DNA of 64,000 nt from Antitrichia curtipendula (lineage: Eukaryota > Streptophyta > Bryopsida > Hypnales > Leucodontaceae): NCBI GenBank assembly GCA_951230915.1, contig OX579641.1, positions 25,150,254 through 25,214,253 on the forward strand, given 5' to 3'. Positions within the stretch are counted from its first letter, which is position 1; each line of letters opens with the position of its first letter. The position numbers were made by a program, and so were the translations under genes. Below are positions 22,633-34,780 of this stretch, piece after piece. The notes beneath the pieces are model-generated. The model saw nothing but the letters and a program-made list of their open reading frames with translations. It made no database searches and was not told the origin of the DNA.

Positions 22633-24664
22633 CTATAGTTCTAAGAACTTTTGATCCCACTGATCAAAAAATGGAGAAGCGAAATTCCTGGTCACAAGTC
22701 CACTGTGTGTTTTGGTCTTTCTTACTTCCAGGGCAAGAGGTCGTGGCCGAGGAATTGAGGGCACATCAGACTGGATAGCAACCTTCTCTTTGCACAATTC
22801 ACGTGGCACTTCTAACATTGGTGACAATGCTAACACTAGTGACATGATGTTCTCGTACAATTTCCTCTGTGGTGTTCTGTCAGAGGCAGACGGTGACGTC
22901 TGCGAAGCGAAAACACCTCTAGAATTTAGTGGAGAAGGGGAGCAGGATTTAGACAGATGAGGAGTTCCACTCGAAGGACTATCTACCACACCATCCTCAA
23001 GAGGCCTAGGAGAATAATCCATCATGGAATTAGCTGTTGCCGCCGAGCAAAGGAAGTTTCCTGTACTCAGAATTGCGTTTTGTCCATAGTCTAGGATGGA
23101 ATCAGCCGACGCTGTACAAGTGAGGCTAGCATTCATGACCGGAGACGGGGAGAAACGCAAATTTCTGAGAACAACACACAGTAAGAGATATTATCACTTG
23201 AGATTAACAAAGCAAAGCCCACAAAATAAATGCAGTCTCAAATATCCTAGGCGAAGGCAGCAGACCGCTCAACAAGTAAGATGGACAAGACTTGAAACTA
23301 GAACAGAAGTCATATTTGAAAACCATATCAAATCATTTTATTTCATAATATATGTGGATACAATGCTGAACGAGTACGTGAATTAGTACGTGAGATAATG
23401 ATTCATGTATCAGATCGATGCAAGCTAAAGCGCACAAGAATATACATTTGCTTATTTAGGTGCCTAATAGATCAAGCCGAACTGAACTATACTATTGATA
23501 CATACACAGCACTATCCTATCGTAAATTCTCTGAAACTTGCACTGCATTCAAAATGTTGTTGTATGTGCGACGACTTCGTTCGTCGCAGAGCATCCTCCT
23601 CCCAATTTTCTCTTTGCTAGTCTCTCGGAAGGACTTCAATCTTATGTCCCGAGCATTTGTCAGACACTTTAACCACGGCAACAAGACGTCAAGCAGAAAT
23701 GTGTCCTTTGGACCATTTCCCTTGTAATTCCAAGAGTCCGGGAGAATGACATTCTCAGTCTTGTTCATCACGTGCTTCACTGGGCTGTCATCAACTGCAA
23801 TTGCATTTTCATGGTTGAATTTCCCTCGGAATCCCATGAACAAGGTACTCATGTTCTTGAGGAAGAGATCTTTATTTGTGTCCGGTTCACTAAAAGTCCC
23901 GATGCACCCGAAATCATCTCTGTATTTTAGTTTCGTGCACAAGTCCTGTCCGAGAACGAACATTGGATACTCCTGACCCTCAAATAGGTACAAGCAAACC
24001 TCTTCTGTGGTGGACTTCTTCATTGAGCTCCAAATAGAAACAAATGCTATGCGTCCTAACTCACGGAGGAACTCAACGCAATTTGGGCGGACCCAGACTG
24101 CTTTCGGTCCCACTAACGTCAGAATGGTTGCCGAGTGCGGCTGTGACGCATTATGGGCGTGAAAGTACGAGCCCTTCGACTTCGCATCTTCACACACACA
24201 CAGAATTCTATTCAGGTCCAGGACAATGTTGAGCCATTTCTCCGGCACCCTGGACGTCAATGGAAGGTCTACCTCCTTCGATTTTCCTCGAGGACATGGA
24301 ACATCTAGTCCCTACTATCAAACGTACAAATGTGCAGCTAGTTACTACGCTGCACTGACACATTTCGACACAATCGGGACATCAAGGAAGAACAGAAGTG
24401 GACGACCTACTGTCCAAATAAAAAAATAAAATGAACTTATGAACACCGCGATATTATAAGGCATGAGAACGTAGAATACCTGCTCTTTGGAAGAAGTGGG
24501 ATCCTGAGCAGGCTCCAGATTTGGAATCTCCAAGAGCTTCGCGTCCGGAATAGAGGTGTCATCACCAAAAGGCCCACGATTGTCCACAGCAGCAATGCTA
24601 GCATGTGGATTTTCAGCAACAGGGATACGCTCTGGAGATGTTGGTGGAATCAAGACAAGTGCCT
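22633..24664 (-). pseudogene. FCP1/SCP-like (NLI-interacting factor) HAD phosphatase, interrupted at the 5' side by LTR-B
   Basis: Exons read on the minus strand: about 24664-24481, about 24317-23530, and about 23165-22633, joined by AT-rich introns. The middle exon has the FCP1-homology fold: NIVLDLNRILCVCED (motif 1, usually DxDxT/V), FVSIWSSMKK (motif 2 region) and AIAVDDSPVKHVMNKTENVILPDSW, typical of the conserved D-(D/N)-x-P...N...P..W end. Motif 1 reads DLNR, so the second catalytic Asp is Asn and phosphatase activity is doubtful. The C-terminal exon is Ser/Pro-rich. The first visible exon begins after a TGCAG acceptor, 28 bp from the LTR-B solo LTR, so upstream exons, if any, lie beyond 28081. 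It could be a pseudo-enzyme or a dying gene. Confidence 0.6.
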
Positions 24665-24996
24665 CTGCAGTTCAGGAATTGCCAAGAAAGATGTCGCAAC
24701 CAGAATTTTTGGTTTTCAGTTGTTTACCTAGGAAATGGAATGGAAACTATTAGTTAGTATCTAGGTTTTGTTTAGAAACAGCAGAGAACAGAAGATTAAG
24801 AAAGACATTAAAGTAGTAAAACAGTTGAAAAGAATCCGGTCCTTGCGGTGATACATAGAAACCGGATTGGAATCAGAACCTTGTCCGGAAGTAGTAGTGA
24901 ACCGGATTAGGGTTAGAAGACCGGATTAGGGTTGGACCGGATTGGTGGGACCGGACCGGTAAAAGTCATCATGACCACTTTTAGGTCAGGAGAGAC

Positions 24997-25004
24997 TATA
25001 AAAG
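24997..25004 (+). promoter_or_regulatory. TATA box inside LTR-B
   Basis: TATAAAAG in GAGACTATAAAAG is conserved in the second LTR-B copy at 60896-60903. It lies about 250 bp upstream of the LTR-ORF start, consistent with the LTR promoter driving both the element and its LTR-encoded frame. Confidence 0.65.
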
Positions 25005-25254
25005 CCTAGGACCTCCTCAGTCACTCTCCATTTCCAAACGCTGTTTGGTGAGAGTGTTTCTTTGCGCTCCTCGTTTTCAGTGTTGCGTGAGTGTGCGAGT
25101 ATTAGAGGTGTGCTGCAGGATAGGTTTCCGGTTGCGTACCGATCACTGCGCAAGTTTCCGGTTGAGATCGGAGAGTGAACGTGAGAACGGGACGTGCGGC
25201 TAGGACTGGGTGAGGTAGATTCGGAAAGGAACCATCTAGATCTAGTTTGTGTCC

Positions 25255-26892
25255 ATGCCGCAGCTCAGGCAGAACAGACCAGGGCCATCCACGTCGTCGG
25301 CTCCAACTAAACTCCGAAAGGTTGTTCCGGTTCTCCCCTCAACAGAGGAGGAGAAGGAGATGCTCAGATTAGATCTCAACCGGACGGGGTGTCAGGGTTT
25401 GCTCGACAAACCCTGGGGTTTTAAGGATGAACGGATGGTGAAGGAGATCCAGGGGAAGTGGACGAACCAATTCGACAACACGATCCGATGTATTCTGGCG
25501 GAGTGGACGGAAGAGATCTGGAGGGAGGTTTACAAGTTCCAGGTAGGAGGACTGGGGATGGCGAACCGGAAGGACGAGTATATCCGGGGCAAGTTCTGAG
25601 GAGCGGTCAACCCGAAGGACGGATATGCGGTAGAGGACTGCATCGATGACCGGCACCAGAAGCTGTTACAATTCCTGATCTCGATTCTACATCCGGAGAA
25701 GCCAATAAGGGTAACAATCACCCTCGGCAATACGATCTTCGATGCTCTGAGTGGAGATCGGAAGGCGGACTGGGCCCGGATCATGTTCGATCTGGTGGCC
25801 CAGTTAGCGTCAAGGGTTGGAAGGAGTAGGCCAACACCCGTGTGTCCCTACCTCTTTCACCTTTACGAGCAACACCAACTCCTGTTGGACTCGGAAGAGA
25901 AAGAGTGGAAGGCTCAGGAGAATCTCCTGAAGTACGGAGAATCGGAAACGGATGAAGAGAAAGAGGAAACCAGATCTGAGACCGAAGAGGAAGAAGAAGA
26001 TGAAGAAGAGGTGGAGAGGTTGCCCAAGCGGCATAAGACGACATCTCCAACCGGAAGAGGATTGCCACTCGGTGATAAGACCGGAAAGGAGAAGACACCG
26101 GAAGCGGAGAAGGCGGGCACCTCGAAGAAGGGACCTCCTGATCTGTTCGAGAAGCTGGTCAAGACCCTTTGCGACATCCGCGCAGATTGGGAGGCAAAGA
26201 GAATCGCCTTGATCCAGATCGGAGAGTTGGTGCACGCAGCACCGGATAGCAAGTTGCCGGGAAAGGTAGCGGATTGTATCACCAATCCGGCCGAGATCCG
26301 GAAACAAGAGGCAGAGAACCGTCGACTTCAGGAGGAGGTCGACATGTTGAAGACGGAAGCAGCAACCTTCAAGGAAGATATGGCCGTCACCCGGATGATG
26401 GCAGACGAGACGCAGAAGGTTGCGGAAGCGGTGAAGGCAACTTTCGGGGAGGCCGGAAGTACGGCAGTAAAGGCAAGACTCTTCGACGAGAAGGTCTTGG
26501 AAGAGAAGAAGCTATCCGGTTCCCGGATAGTTCGGATCCTGACCGACTTTTCCGAGCAGGTGGAGAAGACGTTGGTGGAAGCACGAGGAGCGGCGGACCG
26601 GATGGAGGAGTCCACCCAAAAGTTGACCGGATCAATGAGGGTCCACTTGTCGGATATCTCCATGCCGGAATTGTTTCCGGACGTACCGGAGCCGAGGGAA
26701 GGAAAGGATCAGACGCCGCAGTCGAAGCCAAGAGAGCCTTCCCAGTCCGCGCCATTCAACATAGATTCCTCTCCCGATTCCGACCTGCCAAATCCGATAG
26801 CCGGGGAGCGTAACAGGAACTTGGAGGATGTTTTCGACCAGTGTGAAGCGGAACCCAAAAGTCCTTCGTTGGGGCGCGGGATAGCGATGTAG
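25255..26892 (+). pseudogene. LTR-B internal reading frame (LTR-ORF), one TGA
   Basis: ATG 25255 (MPQLRQNRPGPSTSS...) to TAG 26890-26892, about 545 codons, with a single in-frame TGA at 25597-25599. The sister copy has CGA (Arg) there (61518-61520), so the lesion is a CGA-to-TGA change. The N-terminal globular domain (residues about 35-215) has KPWGFKDERMVKEIQ, WTEEIWREVYKF, DRHQKLLQFL, VTITLGNTIF and RPTPVCPYLFHLYEQH. Then comes a Glu/Asp-rich stretch, a basic segment (PKRHKTTSPTGR) and a long helical, probably coiled-coil part. It is homologous to the LTR-A frame. Function unknown; not gag, pol or a recognised env. Confidence 0.75.
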
Positions 26893-28251
26893 AGTAAGTT
26901 AGGTTTTTGTAGGGTAGGACAAGAACGGATTCAGATTAGTAATCCAATCCGGTAGTGTTAGGACAAGTTGGAAGTTAGGATCCGGATTTAGGTTGACTTT
27001 TAAAGGCACTTTTGCCTCTTTTTTTTTTTTGGAACTTCTCAAAATGTATATAAGTCAGTCCTTGTGCTGAGGACTGGGAGTCTTTCCTTCTACATTTTTT
27101 TGTGTTTTCTCCTTGTGCTTTCTTGTTGTACGTTCTCCCATGTTTTGGCAGGGTTGTGCGTGAGGGAGTTTGGAAGGCGCGAGCGGATGTGTTGGGAATT
27201 TCTCCCCTTGGTGTTTTTCTTGGTTCTAAGTGCATGTGAGCAGATAGGATAGAGTTGGGAGTGAACTTCAGTGCCTCAGCGCGTCTAGAGTTTGAGATTC
27301 CGGGTGAGAAAGCCATTGTTAGGCTAGGCGGATAAGGAGGGATTCCTTACTCGCGCTAGAACTCCTGGGTAGGATATCCGGTCGAGTGTCCGATCTCTTG
27401 TGAGGTCTCGCCATCTTAGCAGTAAACGAAAGAATTCTAGTTGACGTTGGAACGGACGGGTGCACTTGTAACCCCCTTAGCTTCGCACGGATTAGGATTG
27501 CATCAGGGTTGTTGTAGTATTAAGAGGATCGTACGGGGGGTCTTTGTGTGACCAACAAACCGGATTGCTATCTGGACTACTGTGAAGGACCAAACCGGAT
27601 CCATACTAGCTTAGGAAAGAAGAGATTAGGAAAGTGGGTCTTCAACCACTATAAGTCACAGAAGGTGTGGTGGGCCTACCACTCTCAAAAGCAAGCGGCG
27701 AACCCTCTGATGGCTAAACAAAGGTAAAACCAAACCGGATAGGAGAGGAAATAGTTGTGAGTTGTCTAGAACGGATTGGTCTAGACGGATAGCAGGACCC
27801 GAAGGGATATGATCATGGGGTTTTGCTAGATTCGATAACCGGAAGACTAGTTGGAATCGGAAGAGAGAGAGAGTCTGGTTATTAGTTTTTTGGATGTTTG
27901 TGTTTCCGGTTTTAGAAAGAGGACCGGAAAAGATGGATTTTACTACTAACTTGGCTTAGTTCGTTAATAGAGTTAGATACTTCACAGAATCTCGTGGGTT
28001 TGATCTTTAGAGTCACTTAGTTATACTCTAGGGTGATTTTTGTGAGTATAATGGGGAATTTACCTATCCTGTGCTGTGACAAAAGAAATCTGTGAGACAT
28101 CGGTGTATTTCATCATATCGAAATGAAGTAAGTACAAAATTGATTTTCAAAATGAAAACTTAGTGGTTATGTCCACTACTAGTGCTCTGCCAAAAAATGA
28201 TTGTTCGTCAACCTGAAGATCTACATCCATGTTCATACTATTCTACAAATC

Positions 28252-28266
28252 AGCTCGAGTCGAGCT
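28252..28266. repeat. P2-type palindrome at the 3' end of P2
   Basis: Arms AGCTCGA and TCGAGCT around a central G. The core TCGAGTCGA is shared with the other palindromes of the P2 locus. Confidence 0.55.
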
Positions 28267-29346
28267 AAAACTATACAAATGACATCGAGCGATATTTACA
28301 AATTAACCTGCAAGGGGATCTGGACCGGCCAGTGGAGCACTCTGTTGGTCTACATTGATAGCGGTGTGCTCTTGGGCCATCATCATTGGGGACGGAAATG
28401 GTTGCAGGCTTACTACCAGCAACCTCGCCATGCACTTCCAAAGGATTCAAATCCTCTGCAGGTGGTGCCGGTGTCTCCGGGCATGCGGATTGAGGAGGAG
28501 GCGAGGCGGGTACCACGAATTCTCTAGTCAAAGGTGCAAGTGGAAGAGGAGGAGGTGCAGACATGATTTGTACTCCGGGCTCCACCAATAAACTTGAGGA
28601 TCCAATATTATTGGATCCTCCTGTTGGACCCTAGAGGAGCAGCTGCTGACCCGCCGGTTGCATAGACGCGAGAGGTTGGATTGCACCCACATGATGCATG
28701 ATGGTCTGAAACTGGTTGGCAAACTGCTGTTGTTGCACCAGGAGCAACTTCTTTAACTCTTCCATTTGCCTCGCATTCTCTGCAAACATCTCCAAGTTGG
28801 ACCTGCGGTCGTCTATCCGGTCCTTCCTGAGTTGTTGAATCTCCGCCTCTCTGATGTCGTCTTCCTCATTCATCCTCCGCCTCTTCTTCTCTCGGGCTGT
28901 GGGCGATGGCTGTGTCCCTATGAGCTGTCCGGATGAAGCCGACGATCCCCAAATGCTCTGTGAAGCAATAACCGTGGGCGTTGTCTGCTCAGCTGGTACG
29001 TCGTAATCGTTGACATTGTCGTTCAGCTCGTGCTCACTATCCGACGAGATATCTATACTCTCATTTGTTGCAGGCTGCGACTGCCTGGCTGGTGTCCAAC
29101 TGGCTTCAGCCGCCGCCTTCTCCTTCCGCTTCGACGATGACAGTGTCCCTGACCGTTGGGGTCTTCTCGGATACATGGCCTCGTCAACAAAATAGCCAGA
29201 TGTTAGGAAGTCGTTCTTGTCCAGAATCTTAGCTGCACTCGCAATTCTTGTCCAGTCGTCGGATTCATCCGAGTCCCCCATCGCAAACACTGTGAGCCCG
29301 CTCATCTGACGGAACGACACATACACAGTCAATTGCATAATTACAA

Positions 29347-29413
29347 TTCAGATCGGATCGAGCTGAACAACGGTGACAATTGCATACTTACGATTCAGGT
29401 CGACTCGACCTAA
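29347..29413. repeat. Two P2-type palindromes in P2 intron 2
   Basis: 29347-29367 is an imperfect palindrome with ends TTCAG and CTGAA. 29394-29413 has arms TTCAGGTCGA and TCGACCTAA around C. Both are in the intron 29461-29306. Confidence 0.65.
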
Positions 29414-30750
29414 TTGAAAGACGGGATATATTACCAATGAACGTGAATGGGAGTATTACTTATCATTGCAGCACACGTGAATTTAGACCCGGCAAAGAGT
29501 GACAGAACGTTCACCCCAGGCACGCAAAATTTTTGAAGAATACGGATATAGAACTCCATCCGCAGCTCTAAATTTGTTGATTCTGAATTTGAGCTCATTG
29601 TACAGCCGCGGCTTCGTGTATGTATCTGTATTCGACGCATCATACGATGCCCTGAGGTCGACATAGCTTCTGTTGCTCGGGCTCTGAAGGAATGTGAGAT
29701 AAATTTTCTCGCCCGCCTTCTTGTTGGTAACGGAGTAGTCGCCCATCCTCTCTTGACTTGCTGGCATGTAGTCCGAGAACGTCATCTTGTACTCCTTCAG
29801 CACATTATTCAACTCGATGTAGTGGAGAAGCTGCGTGTACTCAGTGAAATCTGAAGCTATCAGAAGCCAATTGCGGACGTCCTCAAGGTGCAGTTGACCT
29901 TTCTCCTGGAATGATTTTAAGGCAGTTGTGAAGAACGGGTAAGATGGCGTGCACTTCTTCTTGTTCAGGACGATAGGAGTGTACCTCACGTCCCGTACAC
30001 CAAACGCCATGTTCTTCAAGTGCTCGACAGTCATCGCCCCCTTAGACCAATCTTGGTGCTCTTCTGAATTTATGTCATACGGTCGGTAGTAAGCGACAGA
30101 CATTGGCGGGACGAAGTTATTCCTGCGCTCCAGGAACACCTTGAAGAATTGCGCCGCGAATGGTGACATTTCGTGAACTGCCTCCACTTCTCCACGTTCA
30201 ACTTGTCCACGGCGTTCATTAGTCCCAGTGTCGTGTCTACGAGATGCAGTGCCCGCTTCACAAGGTATTTGCGCTTCCGACGCTCGACCCACTCCTTGCA
30301 TGTGTAGCAGCTCTCGAGCACCCCCGTGATGAGTTTTATTGTCACCTTCGGATACTTCTTGTTCTTTCTTCCTGGCTCTTGGTGCAGGATGTGCTTGGCC
30401 AGCTTCGTCAGGTCATACAACGAGAGATTACCAAGCCACTTGAAGAATTCGTGGGTCAAGTTCCCGCTCTCTGGCTTCCAGGTTGTTCTCGCGTTGAACT
30501 TCATCCGAGTGTCTAGGTCCATGAGCTCCTCGTGCGCTGTGCTTGAAATCACCTCACTCCAGAGGCTGAAAACTTCATCAGGAGCGGTTATTATCTTGAG
30601 CTCGTTCACAATCTTCAGTTTCTCTTCTGTGTCTTTTCCCTTTGCTGCCTTCTGGGCCTTCACAACATCAAGCATGGCAAACCGCTTGTACATTGCCAAG
30701 GAGAATTCCTGCACAAGCGTCATGCATCACAGAGCAGTTAGTACGCATGA

Positions 30751-30836
30751 TTCAGGTCGAGTCGACCATAATAGTACTCTTGCTTAATGATGCAGATAGA
30801 GTATGATCTGTATGGTTCAGGTCGAGTCGATCTGAA
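30751..30836. repeat. Two P2-type palindromes in P2 intron 1
   Basis: 30751-30766 reads TTCAGGTCGA G TCGACC. 30816-30836 has arms TTCAGGTCGA and TCGATCTGAA around G, differing at one pair. Both lie in the intron 30844-30709, the equivalent of P1 intron 1. Confidence 0.7.
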
Positions 30837-32323
30837 GTGCATACCTTGAACATTGATTTATTCAGTTTGTTGTCCGCGTTACGCCTGGCGTTGGACTTCT
30901 TTCCAACCGGTGTAGCTTCCTTGGGATTTCTGGATCTCCCCATAATTTCCCAGACCTTCCTCGCTCTGAGGATGTTAGTGGACCACGACGGCTTCATGGC
31001 TACGAAGTGATTCACTCGGTTGTAGTACGCGGAGATGGCACGGAGCTTTTCACCATTTGATGACCAGACCACGTAGCACTCCCACTGGCGGAAGTGCTTC
31101 ACAATCTCTTCGTCTAGTCCCTTTGCTACCATCAGCTTGCTCGCGGTTACACTGTGTTGGCCGTTGATGATGTAGAACTTGTTGTTCTTCAGCAGTGGCC
31201 ATTGTTCGGGTGTGGGTTTCTCATTCTGATCCACGGGCATCACACATAGTGTTTGCTTTGTGGACTTGTTGGGCATCTCCCACAGGAAGGTCATGACGTC
31301 CTCGGCCAATCTTTGCTCATGGCTTTGTATGTTAAGGTGTGTAGGTGCCTCACTCAATTGGTCGATGGGTATCATCTTTTTCTCCTCCCTGTCGAAGACG
31401 TATGCATCTGTGCAATTCTTCCAGTACGCTTTGTACGCAGCCGTGGATGCGTCGTAATCATGTTTTCGCTTCGAGTCGTACACGGCAAGTACGTCAGTCA
31501 CCGCGGACACGAAGCTTTGTTCTCCAACTGCAGATGCGCTAGCGTCCTTGTTGAATGGGACGATTTCTGACAGCGATGCCAGGTTGCTTTTCCTTTGGCT
31601 AGAAAGAGTTGCACCCGCTTGCTTGCTCCTTTTTGTACCGTGACTTTGTTGCGTTCCTGGAGTTCCCATTGACCCCTGCCCTTCTACTGCGCTTGGACTT
31701 TCAGTGGAGACCGACCGTGGAGTCATGTCCTTATGCTTTGCTTGGAGTTTTGCCTTCAAAACAGCAAAGTCGACGAAGAGAATCCTGAGCTTAGCACACA
31801 AGCTCTTCCCTACTACAGTCCTCCCACTTGCCATCTTGAAGAAGCCGAGGTCAACTTTCTTCTCTAGTTCTGGGATCTCTGTCCGGTAGTCCGTTGGTTC
31901 CAGTGACCTGATGAAGTGCGAGATGTTGAACTCTACCTTCGAGGAGTTAAGAACCAGCGTGAAGTGATACTAATCTTCTTCTTGTACTCCTGTCTGTGCT
32001 ATCTTGCAGTGAATTTTTATTATTGGACCGAGGTCGTGGACGATTTCCTTAATTTCTTCTTCGTAGGATATCGGGAAGTACGGCTCGGTTTCCATATACT
32101 TCACGGCGAAGCATATGATGTTTTTGAAAGGTATCATGTTCAGACTCCAGTACTGAACCCTGTCCGGGTTTTGGAACTCCCAGTACTCCCAGTACTCCCC
32201 TTCCTAGTCGAAGTCATCTCCGTCCTCCTCGACATTGAAGTTCTCGCATCTCTTGTAAAATGCCTCCAGCTTTGATATCTGGTCTTCCATCCTGCAGAAC
32301 ATTGTTGACATACGCTTGTTACA

Positions 32324-33060
32324 TTCAAGTCGAGTCGAGCTGATTATCGCGTGTCGACAATTTTATCAAGACTACGCATCATTCACGCATTGTCTCCTTT
32401 CGCTTCTATTTATTGTCTGATATCATGATCCCTCGGGGTATGTACTATCCTGGGCAATTGTTTTAGATCGACTTGATCTAATCAGGATATTATTCACTTA
32501 ATTTAGTCAATGTTTTAATTGGTTAAGTGTTTGACTTTCTCCTATTCTAGTTCCTAGTACATGTTTTGTCTATTATTTGATCTTATTGATTTCACTCCCC
32601 GCTCTCTATATAGGTTGTGTTATTTTAGATCGGGTCGACCTAAACTTTGTTTTAGATCAGGTCGATTTTGTTTCCTTTTCGGTTGGTTTTTTGTCTTGTT
32701 TGTTATATGATGTTACCTGTCTCTTAGATCTGGTCGACCTATACGTTGTATAGCTGATTTACTTGGTTTGACAGTGGTCATGGACCTTGTTTGCTGATTC
32801 GTTATTCAGGTCGGGTTGACCTGAATGCCTTATTTCTTTGTATTTTTGCTTTGTTTTTCTCGTTCAGGTCGATTCGACCTGAATTGGTGTTGATGTTGGT
32901 TATTTTTTTGGTCTCTGCGATTATATTTGGTTTGTTCTGTCGCGATTTGGTTTGTGATTATCACAACTGATGTCTTTTCAAGTCGGGTCGACCTAAATAA
33001 CATTACTATTACTTTAATTATTTTATGCATTCCTGTTTTTGACCTTGATAATCGACCTGA
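32324..33060. repeat. Cluster of about nine P2-type palindromes upstream of P2
   Basis: Sites start at about 32324, 32463, 32624, 32651 (half), 32724, 32804, 32863, 32976 and 33047 (half). The best, 32863-32883, is perfect: arms TTCAGGTCGA and TCGACCTGAA around one base. 32624-32644 has TTTAGATCGG and TCGACCTAAA. Spacing is irregular (about 40-160 bp) and the sequence between sites is unrelated AT-rich DNA, so this is not a simple tandem repeat. Confidence 0.75.
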
Positions 33061-34780
33061 ACTGTCATCGATCTGACCTGCGTATGATTTTTATTTTTAC
33101 TAATCCCTAATCTGAATTTCTAGAGTTTCACTGAAATAAGTCCCTACACTCTCACGCTAAACCCTAAACCCTAAGCAAACAACTGATGCATACCTGCAGT
33201 TAAGAAGGTTATGATGTCCTTGATGTTGCGAACTGAAACCTGCACATTTGAAGCAATACAAGCTTTGAGTTCCTGTTAATCAAGGAGAACAATCCCTCAA
33301 TAAAAATCTGTAAACAAATTTGAGCAAATTCATGTATCCACGGACTCCGAGCATAATCGAATTGGATGCAGGTTTAAGAAAACTAAGAACACAATGTTCA
33401 AAAGACACAACGTTCTACGTTTTCCCCATTCCACCACCTCCACCGAGAACAATCTAAACCCGAAACTTCGCACCAAAGTAGAATCCAGGAGGAACAAAGC
33501 ACGAAGAACAATCTAAACCAAAAATCTGAATGCAGTCTGCAAGTTCTAAGAAAATAGGAAACACATTCTTCACAAGGTTTAGGGTAAGCCAAAATCCATG
33601 AATACAAAATCAAAAACTCTAAAATCGAGCACCCGTGAATACAAAATCAAAAACTCAGAAATCAAGCGCAAGTGTATGACAGCAGAAGACAATGTTACAA
33701 AAACAGAAACTCGATGCAATACCTGACTTCTTCTGCGAATTCGACAAACTCAAATTCGATGCACTCTTCCGCAAAATCACACGCGCAATATCCCTCTTCC
33801 GTAGAAGTCTTGTGATCCTCTTCCGCTCCTGATGAAATCACAACACCCGACGCCGCGCACTCTTCCGCAAAATCTGATGCCCCCGACGCAGCACGGAGTC
33901 TGTCTGACGGTGTCCCTCCTCCACACGCACTCTTCCGCAAAACAACACAGACGCACTCTTCTCTAAAAATCACATGCCCGACCCTCCAACGGTGTCCCTC
34001 CTCCGTCGAATTGTTGTAGGCGCACCACGAAGCAGAGTGAGGAGGAAAAGAGGGGATCGAAGTCGCACAAATGCAGCCGTACCACAAAGCACAATCCAGA
34101 AGACGGGATCGAACTCGGACAAGCACACAGAGAAGAAAAGAAGAACGACGAGGAGCACGCAGCACGACGAGGACGCAGGGAAGAGGGTATCGACGAAACC
34201 CTAGGTCATTTCTTCGAAAAACCTGTTTCGGGAAGCCAAAACCAAAATCCGGGCAGCCAAAGCTTATACTCAGAAGCCAAAGCCTTACCCGGGCGCTAAA
34301 ACCCTTACCCTGCAGCAGAGAACCTTAACATGGAGCGAAAAATTTACCCGGCAAAACATACCCTTATTCAAACCCTAAACCTTACCGAAGAGCCCAAACC
34401 CTTACCGGGAGCACAAACCCTTAACACTCGGAAGCAAGAAACCCTTACCCAAGTGCACAAATCCTTATGTAGGAGCACAAATCCTAAACACTTATCCATT
34501 TTATTAGAGCAGGTCTTTAATCCTTACACAACGAATATAGATGACTATAGAAATCATCCATTTTCATCACCGTCGGAATCATTCATTAGACAAAGGAATA
34601 CAAGATGCACTCCTCAAAAGTGAAATAGTTGTAGCGTATTTACTCTATTCAGAACCAAATGTTTGGATCATTCAATTACTGCAGTGAATACTCCCCAAAA
34701 CATTCTACATTATGCATTTCATTAGAAAGTTAAATTATGAGTTAAGAATTAAAAATGTTCAAAGAACTATAAAAGAACTA
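33061..34780. other. Non-coding region upstream of P2 with short direct repeats
   Basis: At 33760-33960 the string GCACTCTTCCGCAAAA occurs three times with further partial copies. At 34215-34500 degenerate units around AAACCCTTACC recur about ten times. A short telobox run (CTAAACCCTAAACCCTAA) is at about 33168. The frame 33695-34165 on the minus strand follows the repeats and is not supported as a gene. Confidence 0.45.

Larger units (their letters stand above)
24692..28081 (+). mobile_element. LTR-B solo LTR with 5-bp target duplication
   Basis: The element starts TGTCGCAACC and ends GTGCTGTGACA (TG...CA type). The flanks 24687-24691 and 28082-28086 are both AAAGA, the 5-bp duplication expected of Ty3/gypsy integration. 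No internal retroviral-type genes are present, so this is a solo LTR of 3390 bp. It carries its own TATA box and a 545-residue frame. A second copy starts at 60572. A fragment of its 3' end is at 47582-47872 on the minus strand. Confidence 0.9.
28271..32290 (-). pseudogene. P2: ParB-like / beta-class N-methyltransferase fusion, decayed
   Basis: Exons on the minus strand: 32290-30845, 30708-about 29462, 29305-about 28271. The start at 32290 (MEDQISKLEAFYK...) follows a possible CTGCAG acceptor. A ParB-like segment has FYIINGQHSVTASK (the family normally ends the motif GxHR; here Arg is Ser). The methyltransferase part shows LELRMEFYIRILQ...NVLSLFAGSKFTCAA (29470-29560), a clear relative of motif I (FxGxGTT), then VFAMGDSDE as the next strand. 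The motif IV position reads IVLNKKK, so the catalytic site is gone. The C-terminus is an acidic linker and a coiled coil (RREAEIQQLRKDR region, Gln-rich). Breaks: TAG 32204, TAG 31970, TAG 28631, frameshifts near 30190 and 29590, and an exon-2 donor that reads ATAAGT where P1 has GTAAGT. Intron 1 is at the P1 position. Confidence 0.65.

Noticed and set aside
25810..26755. Minus-strand frames opposite the LTR-ORF
   Set aside because: They are antisense shadows of the Glu/Lys-rich LTR-B protein; the sense frame is supported by its homologue in LTR-A.
32324..33060. CRISPR-like array
   Set aside because: The repeats are palindromic and vary in sequence, the spacing is irregular, and the context is plant nuclear DNA with introns.
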